From NCBI GenBank assembly GCA_965229115.1, contig CBDDIR010000003.1, positions 3,968,001 through 4,032,000 of the forward strand: a stretch of DNA of 64,000 bases, written 5' to 3'. Below the pieces are notes generated by a model. It worked only from the letters and a program-made list of their open reading frames with translations, did no database searches and had not been told where the DNA came from. Origin of the DNA: UBA7672 sp965229115. Lineage in GTDB: Bacteria > Pseudomonadota > Alphaproteobacteria > Caulobacterales > Hyphomonadaceae. Shown in pieces: positions 8,902 to 15,639 of this stretch; within the stretch, counting starts at the first letter, position 1; each line of letters opens with the position of its first letter. A program made the translations under genes and the position numbers.

Positions 8902-9381
8902 ATGGTTGCGAAGAACACGATCTGTCTCTGGTATGACAAGGACGCGGAAGCGGCGGCGAAGTTCTACGCCGAGACGTTCCCGGACAGCAAAGTCACCGCA
9001 GTGCACCATGCGCCGGGGGATTATCCTTCGGGGAAGGAAGGCAATGTGCTGACGGTGGATTTCACCGTGTGCGGCATTCCCTGCATGGGGCTCAATGGCG
9101 GGCCGGTGAACTTCAAGCACAACGAAGCCTTCTCGTTCCAGATCGCGACCGAGGATCAGGAAGAGACCGACCGCTACTGGAACGCCATTGTCGGCAATGG
9201 CGGGAAGGAGAGCGAGTGTGGCTGGTGCAAGGATCGCTGGGGCATCTCGTGGCAGATCACGCCGCGCACGCTGACGGAAGCGATGGCGGCGGGCGGGGAT
9301 GAAGCCAAGCGTGCGTTCGCTGCGATGATGACGATGCAGAAGATTGACGTCGCGAAGATCGACGCTGCGCGCAAGGGCTAG
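8902..9381 (+). CDS. VOC-superfamily (PhnB-like) protein
   Basis: Small cytoplasmic protein of 159 residues of the vicinal-oxygen-chelate/PhnB-like class. Blocks are ICLWYDKDAEAAAKFYAETFPDSKV at the start and AFSFQIATEDQEETDRYWNAI, ECGWCKDRWGISWQITP near the end, the usual layout of the 3-demethylubiquinone methyltransferase-like glyoxalase group. Most such proteins have no known substrate and no substrate can be inferred from neighbours. Start ATG 8902 follows a GCGGAG-type site. Confidence 0.85.
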   Translation: MVAKNTICLWYDKDAEAAAKFYAETFPDSKVTAVHHAPGDYPSGKEGNVLTVDFTVCGIPCMGLNGGPVNFKHNEAFSFQIATEDQEETDRYWNAIVGNGGKESECGWCKDRWGISWQITPRTLTEAMAAGGDEAKRAFAAMMTMQKIDVAKIDAARKG

Positions 9382-9479
9382 CGGCTCACGGGGCGCGTGA
9401 GGCTGTTGCATCTGGCACGCGTTGAGCGACACTCCTCTCCATAAAAGCGGGACACACCGCTGACAGGGAGGAGAGGACC

Positions 9480-10505
9480 ATGGCGCTGCGTCTCGCGGGC
9501 TGTGCGGCCGTGCTTGCTGTTCTGATGAGTAGCAGCGCGGCTTGGGGGCAGGCGGCTGCGAAGTATGAGCCGCCGCGAACGGCTTCTGGAAAGCCAGACC
9601 TGCAGGGCGTGTGGAGCACCGCGACTGCGACCGCGATGGAGCGGCCGGCTGGGTATCCGCTGGTGATCTCGCGCGAGCAGGCGGATGCGATCGAGGGCGG
9701 CACGCTGTTCAACCAGCGCATGAAGACGCAGGCCTCTTACGTCGATCCCAAGGAAGGCGCGCCGGAGAAGGGCAAGCCACTTCCGCCGGTTGGCAATTAC
9801 GATGTGGCGTACACAGATCCCGGCTCGCGCGTGATTTCGATCGGCGGCGAGTTGCGCTCATCATGGATCGTCTATCCGGAGAACGGGAAGATCCCCGCGC
9901 TTACGAAAGAGGGCAAGCGGATCGCGGATGCGACGCCGCGCAGAATCGGCTCTGGCTATGACAATCCCGAGGAGAGGGGATTGGGCGAGCGCTGCATCCT
10001 GATGTCGGGCGGACCGCCTTTCCGGTCGGGGCTCTATAACAACAACGTCCAGATCGTGCAGACGCCCGAGAACGTCATGATGATGGTGGAGATGGTGCAT
10101 GATGTTCGCATCGCGCGCTTTGCCGATCAGCATCGCAAGGATGGGATCGACACCTGGATGGGCGATGCGATTGCGCGCTGGGATGGCGATACGCTGGTGA
10201 TGGAGACGACGAACATCCATCCCGACCAGCGCAGCGAGCGCACGCCGATGAGTATCGCGGGCAAGATCACCGAGCGCTTCACGCGCATCTCGGACCGGCA
10301 GATCCTCTACCAGTTCGAGATCAATGATCCTGCGGTCTATGCCGATGTGTGGCGTGGCGAGACGGCGATGAACCGTCTGGACGACAGCATCTTCGAGTAC
10401 GCCTGCCATGAAGGAAACTACGGGCTTGAGAACATCCTGTCCGGCGGGCGGCAGAATGATCTCAAGGGTATTTCCGTGAAGGCCGGGGCGGAGCGCGAAG
10501 AGTAG
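9480..10505 (+). CDS. Secreted protein of unknown function
   Basis: A 341-residue exported protein with a signal peptide ending near SSAAWGQA. The mature part opens with KPDLQGVWST, followed by GLGERCILMSGGPPF, MMVEMVHDVRIARF, IARWDGDTLVMETTNIHPD and ITERFTRISD. I recognise the GVW ... WDGDTLVVET ... ERF pattern as a widespread uncharacterised periplasmic family, common in sphingomonads and acidobacteria, but know no function for it. A very strong ribosome site (GGGAGGAGAGG) precedes the ATG. It is convergent with the next lipoprotein gene, with stops back to back. Confidence 0.75.
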   Translation: MALRLAGCAAVLAVLMSSSAAWGQAAAKYEPPRTASGKPDLQGVWSTATATAMERPAGYPLVISREQADAIEGGTLFNQRMKTQASYVDPKEGAPEKGKPLPPVGNYDVAYTDPGSRVISIGGELRSSWIVYPENGKIPALTKEGKRIADATPRRIGSGYDNPEERGLGERCILMSGGPPFRSGLYNNNVQIVQTPENVMMMVEMVHDVRIARFADQHRKDGIDTWMGDAIARWDGDTLVMETTNIHPDQRSERTPMSIAGKITERFTRISDRQILYQFEINDPAVYADVWRGETAMNRLDDSIFEYACHEGNYGLENILSGGRQNDLKGISVKAGAEREE

Positions 10506-11129
10506 TTACGAGCAGCCTTCAACCAGCTGGATACTCGGGCCGCCGGCATGGATGGCGCCGACCTTACCCGTGCCGTCGATTTCATAGACGATGCCGCGTG
10601 CGGCCTGGTCTTCGACATAGGGCTCGGTGCGCGGGCCGCCCTTCCACCAGGTGACGTATTCGGCGGGCTTGTCCTGATACTTGTGCGGCGTCGCTTTCGC
10701 CTGATCGCCATAGCCGGTCTTCACCGCATCAGCCGTGTCGCCAAGGCCGAGGCCCTTGTCGGTTTTGACGGTCGACATGTCGACGAGCGAGATGCGCGAG
10801 AGCTTGCCGTCGACTAGCATCACCAGCACGCCGTCGGGTGCGCGCTCGGGGCGGAATTCCTCGCAGGCTTCAGGCTCGGCGCCGCCGACTGCGTTCGGCG
10901 TGCGTGTGGGGCCGACAGCGGCGACGACCTGTTCCTTCGTCATGCCGATGGTGAGCGGCCCGATGCCGTCAGCCGTCAGGACGTCGAGCGTTACCGCAGC
11001 GGCGGGCGGCGCAGTCTCGGCAGCGGGCGGCGGGACTTCAGGCGCGGGAACTGGCGGCGGCTCCTGCGCGGGCGAGCACGCGGCGAAGGTGAGGGCGGCG
11101 ACTGCAGAGAGAAGGGCGAGGCGTTTCAT
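10506..11129 (-). CDS. Hypothetical lipoprotein
   Basis: A 207-residue lipoprotein: signal peptide with lipobox FAAC (Cys18), then a Pro/Ala/Glu-rich linker (about residues 20-46). The folded domain begins with LTADGIGPLTIGMTKEQVVAAVG, a pattern seen in many small periplasmic proteins of unknown function. Three further cysteines may pair. It is monocistronic by layout: convergent with the secreted-protein gene on one side and facing xth across a short gap on the other. Confidence 0.7.
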   Translation of the reverse strand: MKRLALLSAVAALTFAACSPAQEPPPVPAPEVPPPAAETAPPAAAVTLDVLTADGIGPLTIGMTKEQVVAAVGPTRTPNAVGGAEPEACEEFRPERAPDGVLVMLVDGKLSRISLVDMSTVKTDKGLGLGDTADAVKTGYGDQAKATPHKYQDKPAEYVTWWKGGPRTEPYVEDQAARGIVYEIDGTGKVGAIHAGGPSIQLVEGCS

Positions 11130-11221
11130 GGCGCGGTTCCATTCGTGTCTGCCCCTGCATATAGGCGTGACGAACGGACGGTCGAGCCACGTTGCTGTCG
11201 TGTAAGACTCTAGTTCTCAGG

Positions 11222-12037
11222 TCAGGCCGCAGCGTTGACCGAGATCAGCACGGGAACGTGGTCGCTGGGTTTTTCGCCGCCGCGTTCGTCGGTGATGATG
11301 CGGTAGCTTTCGACGTCCACCAGCGGCGTGGCGCGCTTGTCTGCCCACCAGTGATCGAGACGGCGCCCGCGGTTGGAGAGTTTCCAGTCGGCGGCGCGAT
11401 AGCTCCACCAGGTGTAGAGCTTCTCTTCCGGCTTGTGCTTGGCGCGCGCGATGTCGGTCAGCTTGCCGTCGGCGAGGATGCGCTTGAGGCCATCGGTTTC
11501 GACAGGCGTGTGGCTGACGACGTTGAGCAGCTGGCGATGGGACCAGACGTCGTTCTCTTCGGGCGCGATGTTGATGTCGCCGGCGACCAGCAGGGGCAGG
11601 GCGGAACGCTTGGCGGCGCGCGTCGCGTAGAAGTCGCGCATGCGTTCGACGAAATCGAGCTTGTGGGCGAACTTCTCGTTCAGTTCGGGATCGGGAATGT
11701 CGGCGCCGGCGGGCACGTAGAGGTTCTGAACCTCGAAGCCCGCGACTTCGACGGAAGCGCAGCGGGCATGGCCGTGGCGGCAGAGGCCGGGCGTCTCGAG
11801 CGCCTTGATCGGCAGCTTCGACACGATGGCGACGCCATGCATGCCTTTCTGGCCCGAGAGGTGGATGTGTTTGTAGCCGGCTGCCTCGAACGCCTTCCGG
11901 GGGAACTGGTCATCCAAGCATTTGATCTCCTGCAGACACAGGACATCCGGCTTCTCCCGCTTGAGGAAGGCAATGACGCGATCAATGCGGAGGCGAACCG
12001 AATTGATGTTCCAGGTCGCCAGGGAGAGGCGGTTCAT
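11222..12037 (-). CDS. xthA: Exodeoxyribonuclease III
   Basis: AP endonuclease and 3'-5' exonuclease of base-excision repair. The 271 residues match the family. Metal and catalytic motifs are visible: ATWNINSVRLR (Asn), LCLQEIKC (metal Glu), LYVPAG, AGDINIAPEENDVW (Asp/Asn pair), RLDHWW and the terminal SDHVPVLI (catalytic Asp-His). ATG at 12037 is chosen because it begins directly at the first beta strand; ATG 12085 would add 16 unlikely residues. lolA lies upstream on the same strand and ftsK further on, a common alphaproteobacterial neighbourhood that is interrupted here by other genes. Confidence 0.95.
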   Translation of the reverse strand: MNRLSLATWNINSVRLRIDRVIAFLKREKPDVLCLQEIKCLDDQFPRKAFEAAGYKHIHLSGQKGMHGVAIVSKLPIKALETPGLCRHGHARCASVEVAGFEVQNLYVPAGADIPDPELNEKFAHKLDFVERMRDFYATRAAKRSALPLLVAGDINIAPEENDVWSHRQLLNVVSHTPVETDGLKRILADGKLTDIARAKHKPEEKLYTWWSYRAADWKLSNRGRRLDHWWADKRATPLVDVESYRIITDERGGEKPSDHVPVLISVNAAA

Positions 12038-12433
12038 GTCGTAGGGGAAGCCATCATGCTGGGGGCTGCGGGCAGACCCAGACAATCGGGTGCGCCGCCC
12101 CTCAGATCAAGGAAAAGCACCTGTGGAGCGAGGGTTTTCTGGCTGATTGATGCAGTTACAACAAACGCGCCCGGCCGCGGGGACAGCCAGGCGCGCTTTA
12201 CGCCCCGGGGGCGTGATGGGGCCGGGGGATAGCTCCGGCGTTCAAAACCGCTCCGAGCACCTGCGGGGGGAAGCTCAGGCGCGAGCGGCTTCGATCCACG
12301 TGGCAATAAAGCCACAAGCGCCCGGTTTTGTCATCCAAAACATGGTTAAAAATTTGATGTGTCGTTGCCGTTACGGCTTCCGATGTTCCGGAAACGAAGA
12401 AGCCGGGGATCACCCCGGCTTCCGTTTTCGGAC
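12038..12433. other. Intergenic region between lolA and xthA
   Basis: About 400 bases without a supportable gene. It contains the hairpin behind lolA and GC-rich sequence in which short reading frames on both strands lack ribosome sites and recognisable domains. The xthA promoter is presumably here, but I see no clear site. Confidence 0.5.
12400..12421 (-). terminator. Hairpin downstream of lolA
   Basis: Perfect 9-bp stem AAGCCGGGG / CCCCGGCTT with a 4-base loop, 12 bases past the lolA stop. Read on the minus strand it is followed by CTTCGTTTCC rather than a clean U-run, so termination may be partial. Confidence 0.55.
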
Positions 12434-13210
12434 CTAGCGGCGCGAGTCGCCGTTATCGCTCGGGTCTTTGACGACGAAGAGCGACGGCTTGAGCTGCACG
12501 TTCGTCTTCATGTCGGCGAGCTGCACGCGGGTCTCGGCGCCTGAGCCGTCGATCTGGCGCCAGCCGAGAAGTTCGAAGTCGGTCGCGCGGAATTGCAGGA
12601 CCATCTTGCCTTCGGCTTCGCCGCTCTTGTCGACCAGCGTGACGAAGTGCGCGCCGTTCGACGTGGTGACGTCGGTGACGCTGCCGTCCTTACGCAGGTC
12701 GATGTTCGAACGCAGGAAGAGATGCAGCGGCGTGGAGGCGAGGGGGATCGCGTCATACGCCTTGCGCTTGGGCTCTTCGATCGAGACGGTCGTGCCATCC
12801 GACACAATGAAAATGGGCTCCGGCGAGGTGTATTCGAAGCGAACCTTGCCCGGGCGGTTGATGTAGAACGAACCCGAAGACGGCGAGCCGGCAGGGTCGA
12901 CCTGCGTGAAGCGGCCTTGCACGGTCTTGGTGTCGGTCATGGCTTTGGCGACGCGATCGATGATGGCGTTGCGGTCCATCGCGGCGACGGGCGCCTGGAT
13001 CTTGATGAGTTCGGCATCGCCCTGCTTGGCGACAGCCGGGACGGGCTTCGCGACCGGCTTGGCCGGCGCGTACTTCACATCGACCAGCTTGGGCGCGGGC
13101 GCTGTGACAACGGGCAGGGCCACAGGCTCCGGCGTGAAGGGAGCCGGGGCGGCAAGCGCCTCCGGGCTGACCGAGAGGGCGATAGGGAGGAGTGCGGACA
13201 GAATGCTCAT
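12434..13210 (-). CDS. lolA: Outer-membrane lipoprotein carrier protein LolA
   Basis: Periplasmic chaperone that ferries lipoproteins from the LolCDE exporter to the outer membrane. 258 residues: a signal peptide (MSILSALLPIALS ... ALA), an unusually long Pro/Ala-rich linker (about residues 25-70), then the LolA fold with VQGRFTQVDPAG, GSFYINRPGKVRFEY, FIVSDGTTVSI, LFLRSNIDLR and FELLGWRQIDGSG. ATG 13210 starts at the signal; the extension to 13309 is discarded. Gene order lolA-xthA is typical of alphaproteobacteria. Confidence 0.9.
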   Translation of the reverse strand: MSILSALLPIALSVSPEALAAPAPFTPEPVALPVVTAPAPKLVDVKYAPAKPVAKPVPAVAKQGDAELIKIQAPVAAMDRNAIIDRVAKAMTDTKTVQGRFTQVDPAGSPSSGSFYINRPGKVRFEYTSPEPIFIVSDGTTVSIEEPKRKAYDAIPLASTPLHLFLRSNIDLRKDGSVTDVTTSNGAHFVTLVDKSGEAEGKMVLQFRATDFELLGWRQIDGSGAETRVQLADMKTNVQLKPSLFVVKDPSDNGDSRR

Positions 13211-13347
13211 GGAGCTGAACCTCGTCCTCGGGCTCGGCGAAAACAAGTCGCCTCCAAGGTTTTTTTGCCCTGTTTTCATGAACATCGGTTCAGTCCTGTC
13301 TGAAATCACGGATAGTATCGGGTGCGGTCACAGGGGTAGCTAACGCA

Positions 13348-13752
13348 ATGGGCCCAAAACAGTTTCACGACGTGGTCATGTCGTTTCCCGAGACGGAAAC
13401 CGGCACGTCGTATGGCCATGCCTCCTACAAATCATTCGGGAAATTCCTGACGCGTCTGCGTGAAGAGGACGACAGCGTGGTGCTGGGGCCGGTGAGTTAT
13501 GACGAGCGCGAGATGCTGTGCGAGGCGGACCCGGAGACATTCCACTTCACCGAGCACTACCGCTGCTCGACCTATGTGCTGGCGCGATTGAAACAGCTCG
13601 ATGCGAAAACGCTGCGCGGGTATCTGACGCGCAAGTGGCGCCATAATGCGCCCAAGAAGTGGCTGAAGGTTTGGGACGAGGGACAGACGCCTGCGGCGGC
13701 CGAAAAGGCTCCCGCAAAGGCGAAACGCAAGACCGGGTCGAGGAAACGATAG
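13348..13752 (+). CDS. MmcQ/YjbR family protein
   Basis: A 134-residue protein of the MmcQ/YjbR family, with the CyaY-like/DNA-binding-like fold. Blocks are FHDVVMSFPETETGTSYGHASYKSFGKFLTRL and FHFTEHYRCSTYVLARL. The C-terminus is a basic Lys/Arg tail (AKAKRKTGSRKR), consistent with nucleic-acid contact but not proof. Its stop abuts the next gene start (13752/13753), so it heads a likely operon of four small genes. Confidence 0.8.
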   Translation: MGPKQFHDVVMSFPETETGTSYGHASYKSFGKFLTRLREEDDSVVLGPVSYDEREMLCEADPETFHFTEHYRCSTYVLARLKQLDAKTLRGYLTRKWRHNAPKKWLKVWDEGQTPAAAEKAPAKAKRKTGSRKR

Positions 13753-14046
13753 ATGCGAATGCTGCTGATACTTGTGCTTTTGGGCGCGCTTGGGTTCGGG
13801 GGCTTCCTGACGCGGCCGAACGAAGATGCGCAGAAGAAGAATGCCGATGCCGAGATTGCCAAGGTCAATGGAAGCGACGGCATTGGCGGGCTGATCGACA
13901 CCGTGGTCGGCGGCATCACGCGCCAGGCCAAGTATGAGGATCTGCTGGTCGCGACCAAGTACACGGTGACGTCTGGCGACAAGACCGTGCTGGAATGCCT
14001 TGGCGCCTATGCGCAGTTCTTCTGCTCGAAGCCGGACGCGAAATAG
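13753..14046 (+). CDS. Small membrane-anchored protein, first of three tandem relatives
   Basis: 97 residues: N-terminal membrane helix or uncleaved signal (about 3-17), then TRP, a variable middle, and a C-terminal hallmark ECLGAYAQFFCSKP with two cysteines spaced by eight residues. The segment DLLVATKYTV before it is also shared with its neighbour. The layout loosely resembles DUF4359-type proteins; no function is known. It starts directly after the YjbR stop. Confidence 0.7.
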   Translation: MRMLLILVLLGALGFGGFLTRPNEDAQKKNADAEIAKVNGSDGIGGLIDTVVGGITRQAKYEDLLVATKYTVTSGDKTVLECLGAYAQFFCSKPDAK

Positions 14047-14082
14047 CGCATAAGCCAACGGGGTGGGGCGCAGGAGACATCC

Positions 14083-14385
14083 ATGCGGACGATCGTCGTG
14101 CTTCTGTTTCTTCTGCTGATCGCAGGCGCGGGCGCTTATGTGACGCGTCCAACAGAGGGTCTGCATCGTGGTGTTGCGAGCGCGCTGATGAAGCAGGGCA
14201 AGGTCGAGCGGCCGGATCAAGCGACCGGCCGCTATGCGTTCGATGATTTCTATGTCGTCACACTGTCACGCATGAGTGCAGGCGATCGCGACGTGCTGCA
14301 GTGCTGGGGCATCTTCACGCGCTTCCTGTGCGTGGGCCCGGCTGGCGGTCCGCAGCCGCCGCTCGTGGCGACGCCGACGACATGA
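14083..14385 (+). CDS. Small membrane-anchored protein, second of three tandem relatives
   Basis: 100 residues with the same architecture as the preceding gene: N-terminal hydrophobic helix (about 4-19), VTRP, the segment DDFYVVTLSRM, and the C-terminal signature QCWGIFTRFLCVGP. The paired Cys-x-Gly ... Cys pattern matches its neighbours, suggesting tandem duplication. The stop overlaps the next start (ATGA at 14382-14385). Confidence 0.7.
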   Translation: MRTIVVLLFLLLIAGAGAYVTRPTEGLHRGVASALMKQGKVERPDQATGRYAFDDFYVVTLSRMSAGDRDVLQCWGIFTRFLCVGPAGGPQPPLVATPTT

Positions 14386-14663
14386 TCAAGCGGTACTTCA
14401 CCGTCGTTGGCATCATCCTCGCGGTAGTGGTGGCGCTTGGCATGTGGCTGAAGCCGCCGCTGCAGAAGATGCGCGAGAGTGTCGATGGCGAGCTGTCGCG
14501 CTACGCGCAGGCGAGGGTGGCGGCTGGCGAGACGGCGCCGGCGATTACCTCGACGGATTCAAATGACTGGCTTGTCGCGGTGTCTCACTTCGTGAGGGCA
14601 GGCGAACTCGCCTTCTACTGCATCGGCGCCTATCGCGTGACGTTCTGCTCGTCGCCGGACTAG
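14382..14663 (+). CDS. Small membrane-anchored protein, third of three tandem relatives
   Basis: 93 residues: membrane helix (about 8-22), a charged amphipathic middle, NDWLVAVSHFV, and the C-terminal signature YCIGAYRVTFCSSP. ATG 14382 is chosen over an upstream start at 14301 because it gives the membrane helix at the N-terminus and couples to the previous gene. The cysteines fit a periplasmic disulfide. Followed by a strong bidirectional terminator. Confidence 0.7.
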   Translation: MIKRYFTVVGIILAVVVALGMWLKPPLQKMRESVDGELSRYAQARVAAGETAPAITSTDSNDWLVAVSHFVRAGELAFYCIGAYRVTFCSSPD

Positions 14664-14681
14664 AGCCGGACCCCAGAAAGC

Positions 14682-14715
14682 AAAAAAGGCCAGCTCCTGG
14701 GGAGCCGGCCTTTTT
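14682..14715. terminator. Bidirectional terminator
   Basis: GC-rich stem (GGCC-GCTCC paired with GGAGC-CGGCC, one bulge) flanked by an A-run on the left and a T-run on the right. It can end both the plus-strand small-gene operon and the minus-strand cold-shock gene. Confidence 0.85.
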
Positions 14716-14760
14716 CTTTCTATCCAGGGCGCGGCTGCACGCGCCGCCGGACAGCTAGTC

Positions 14761-14970
14761 CTAGAGGGTCTTCAGGTTGACGGCAGCCATCTTGCCCGAG
14801 CGCTTGTCAGCTTGCTCATCGAACGAGACTTTCTGGCCGTCATTCAGGCCGCGAAGACCAGCGGCTTCCACCGCGCTGATGTGGACGAACACATCCTTCG
14901 AGCCGCCATCCGGCTGGATGAAGCCGTAGCCCTTGGTGGTGTTGAACCACTTCACTGTTCCGGTAGCCAT
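14761..14970 (-). CDS. Cold-shock domain protein (CspA family)
   Basis: 69-residue single cold-shock domain that binds single-stranded RNA/DNA. RNP1 is KGYGFIQP and RNP2 is VFVHISAV; the start MATGTVKWFNTTKGYGFI is canonical. The upstream gap of about 300 bases fits the long 5' leader typical of cold-regulated csp genes, but no cold-shock regulation can be shown from sequence alone. Confidence 0.97.
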   Translation of the reverse strand: MATGTVKWFNTTKGYGFIQPDGGSKDVFVHISAVEAAGLRGLNDGQKVSFDEQADKRSGKMAAVNLKTL

Positions 14971-15268
14971 AGTTCAGTCTTCCTTACGTACGTGACGACG
15001 GGGCGCGAGAACGCGATCCGCCTGATTGCATCAAGTGTAGGTGGATGTCGTCAGCGTGCGCAGGGTAGCGCGGCCAAGTCGTCGGCCGAAACTCGATAGG
15101 GGGGCTTATACCTCAATATGAGCGGCTACGCAAAAGCTGTGGTCAGCGGGCAAATTGCCCTTTCATTGCGCTTTTGCTTGATTGTCATGCCGGGTGAGCG
15201 CATCTCAGGTTATTGTCGTTCTTGGAAAAGCGTTGGCTACCGCCACGCGGGGCCGGCAGGAGACCCCG

Positions 15269-15562
15269 ATGAGCTTGGAAGCGCGCATTCCCGAGATGAA
15301 CGAGAAGGAACTGGAGAACCTGCAGGCCAATGCGGAGCGCTTGGTTAAGGCGGGTTCCGCCAAGCAGCAGGCGGAAGCGACGCGCCTCCTTCCCATGATC
15401 GCCGAAGCCATTGCCGCCCGCAAAGTGGCGCGCACCACGGAACTCGCCGAAAAGAAGGTCGCGCGGGCCAAGGATCTGGCTGATGCACGCGTACGCCGGG
15501 CGGCGACGAAAAAGGCTGAAGCCGAAGCGGCTGCCCGTCCGGACGATGACGACGAGGAATAG
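15269..15562 (+). CDS. Hypothetical helical protein
   Basis: 97 residues, almost entirely predicted helix, rich in Ala, Glu, Lys and Arg, with an acidic tail (DDDDEE). The middle (TTELAEKKVARAKDLADARVRR split across about residues 53-75) looks like an amphipathic or coiled-coil helix. ATG 15269 is used for its AGGAG site. Found with a strong terminator after it, so it is likely expressed alone. No function recognised. Confidence 0.6.
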   Translation: MSLEARIPEMNEKELENLQANAERLVKAGSAKQQAEATRLLPMIAEAIAARKVARTTELAEKKVARAKDLADARVRRAATKKAEAEAAARPDDDDEE

Positions 15563-15584
15563 GTATCGCGTGGATCCGCGAATT

Positions 15585-15617
15585 AAAAAGGCCGGCTCCC
15601 TCGAGCCGGCCTTTTTG
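15585..15617. terminator. Bidirectional terminator
   Basis: Stem GGCCGGCTC / GAGCCGGCC flanked by AAAAA on the left and TTTTT on the right, between the helical protein gene (plus) and ftsK (minus). Confidence 0.85.
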
Positions 15618-15639
15618 TTGTCGGAGCAGGGCGCCGCGA

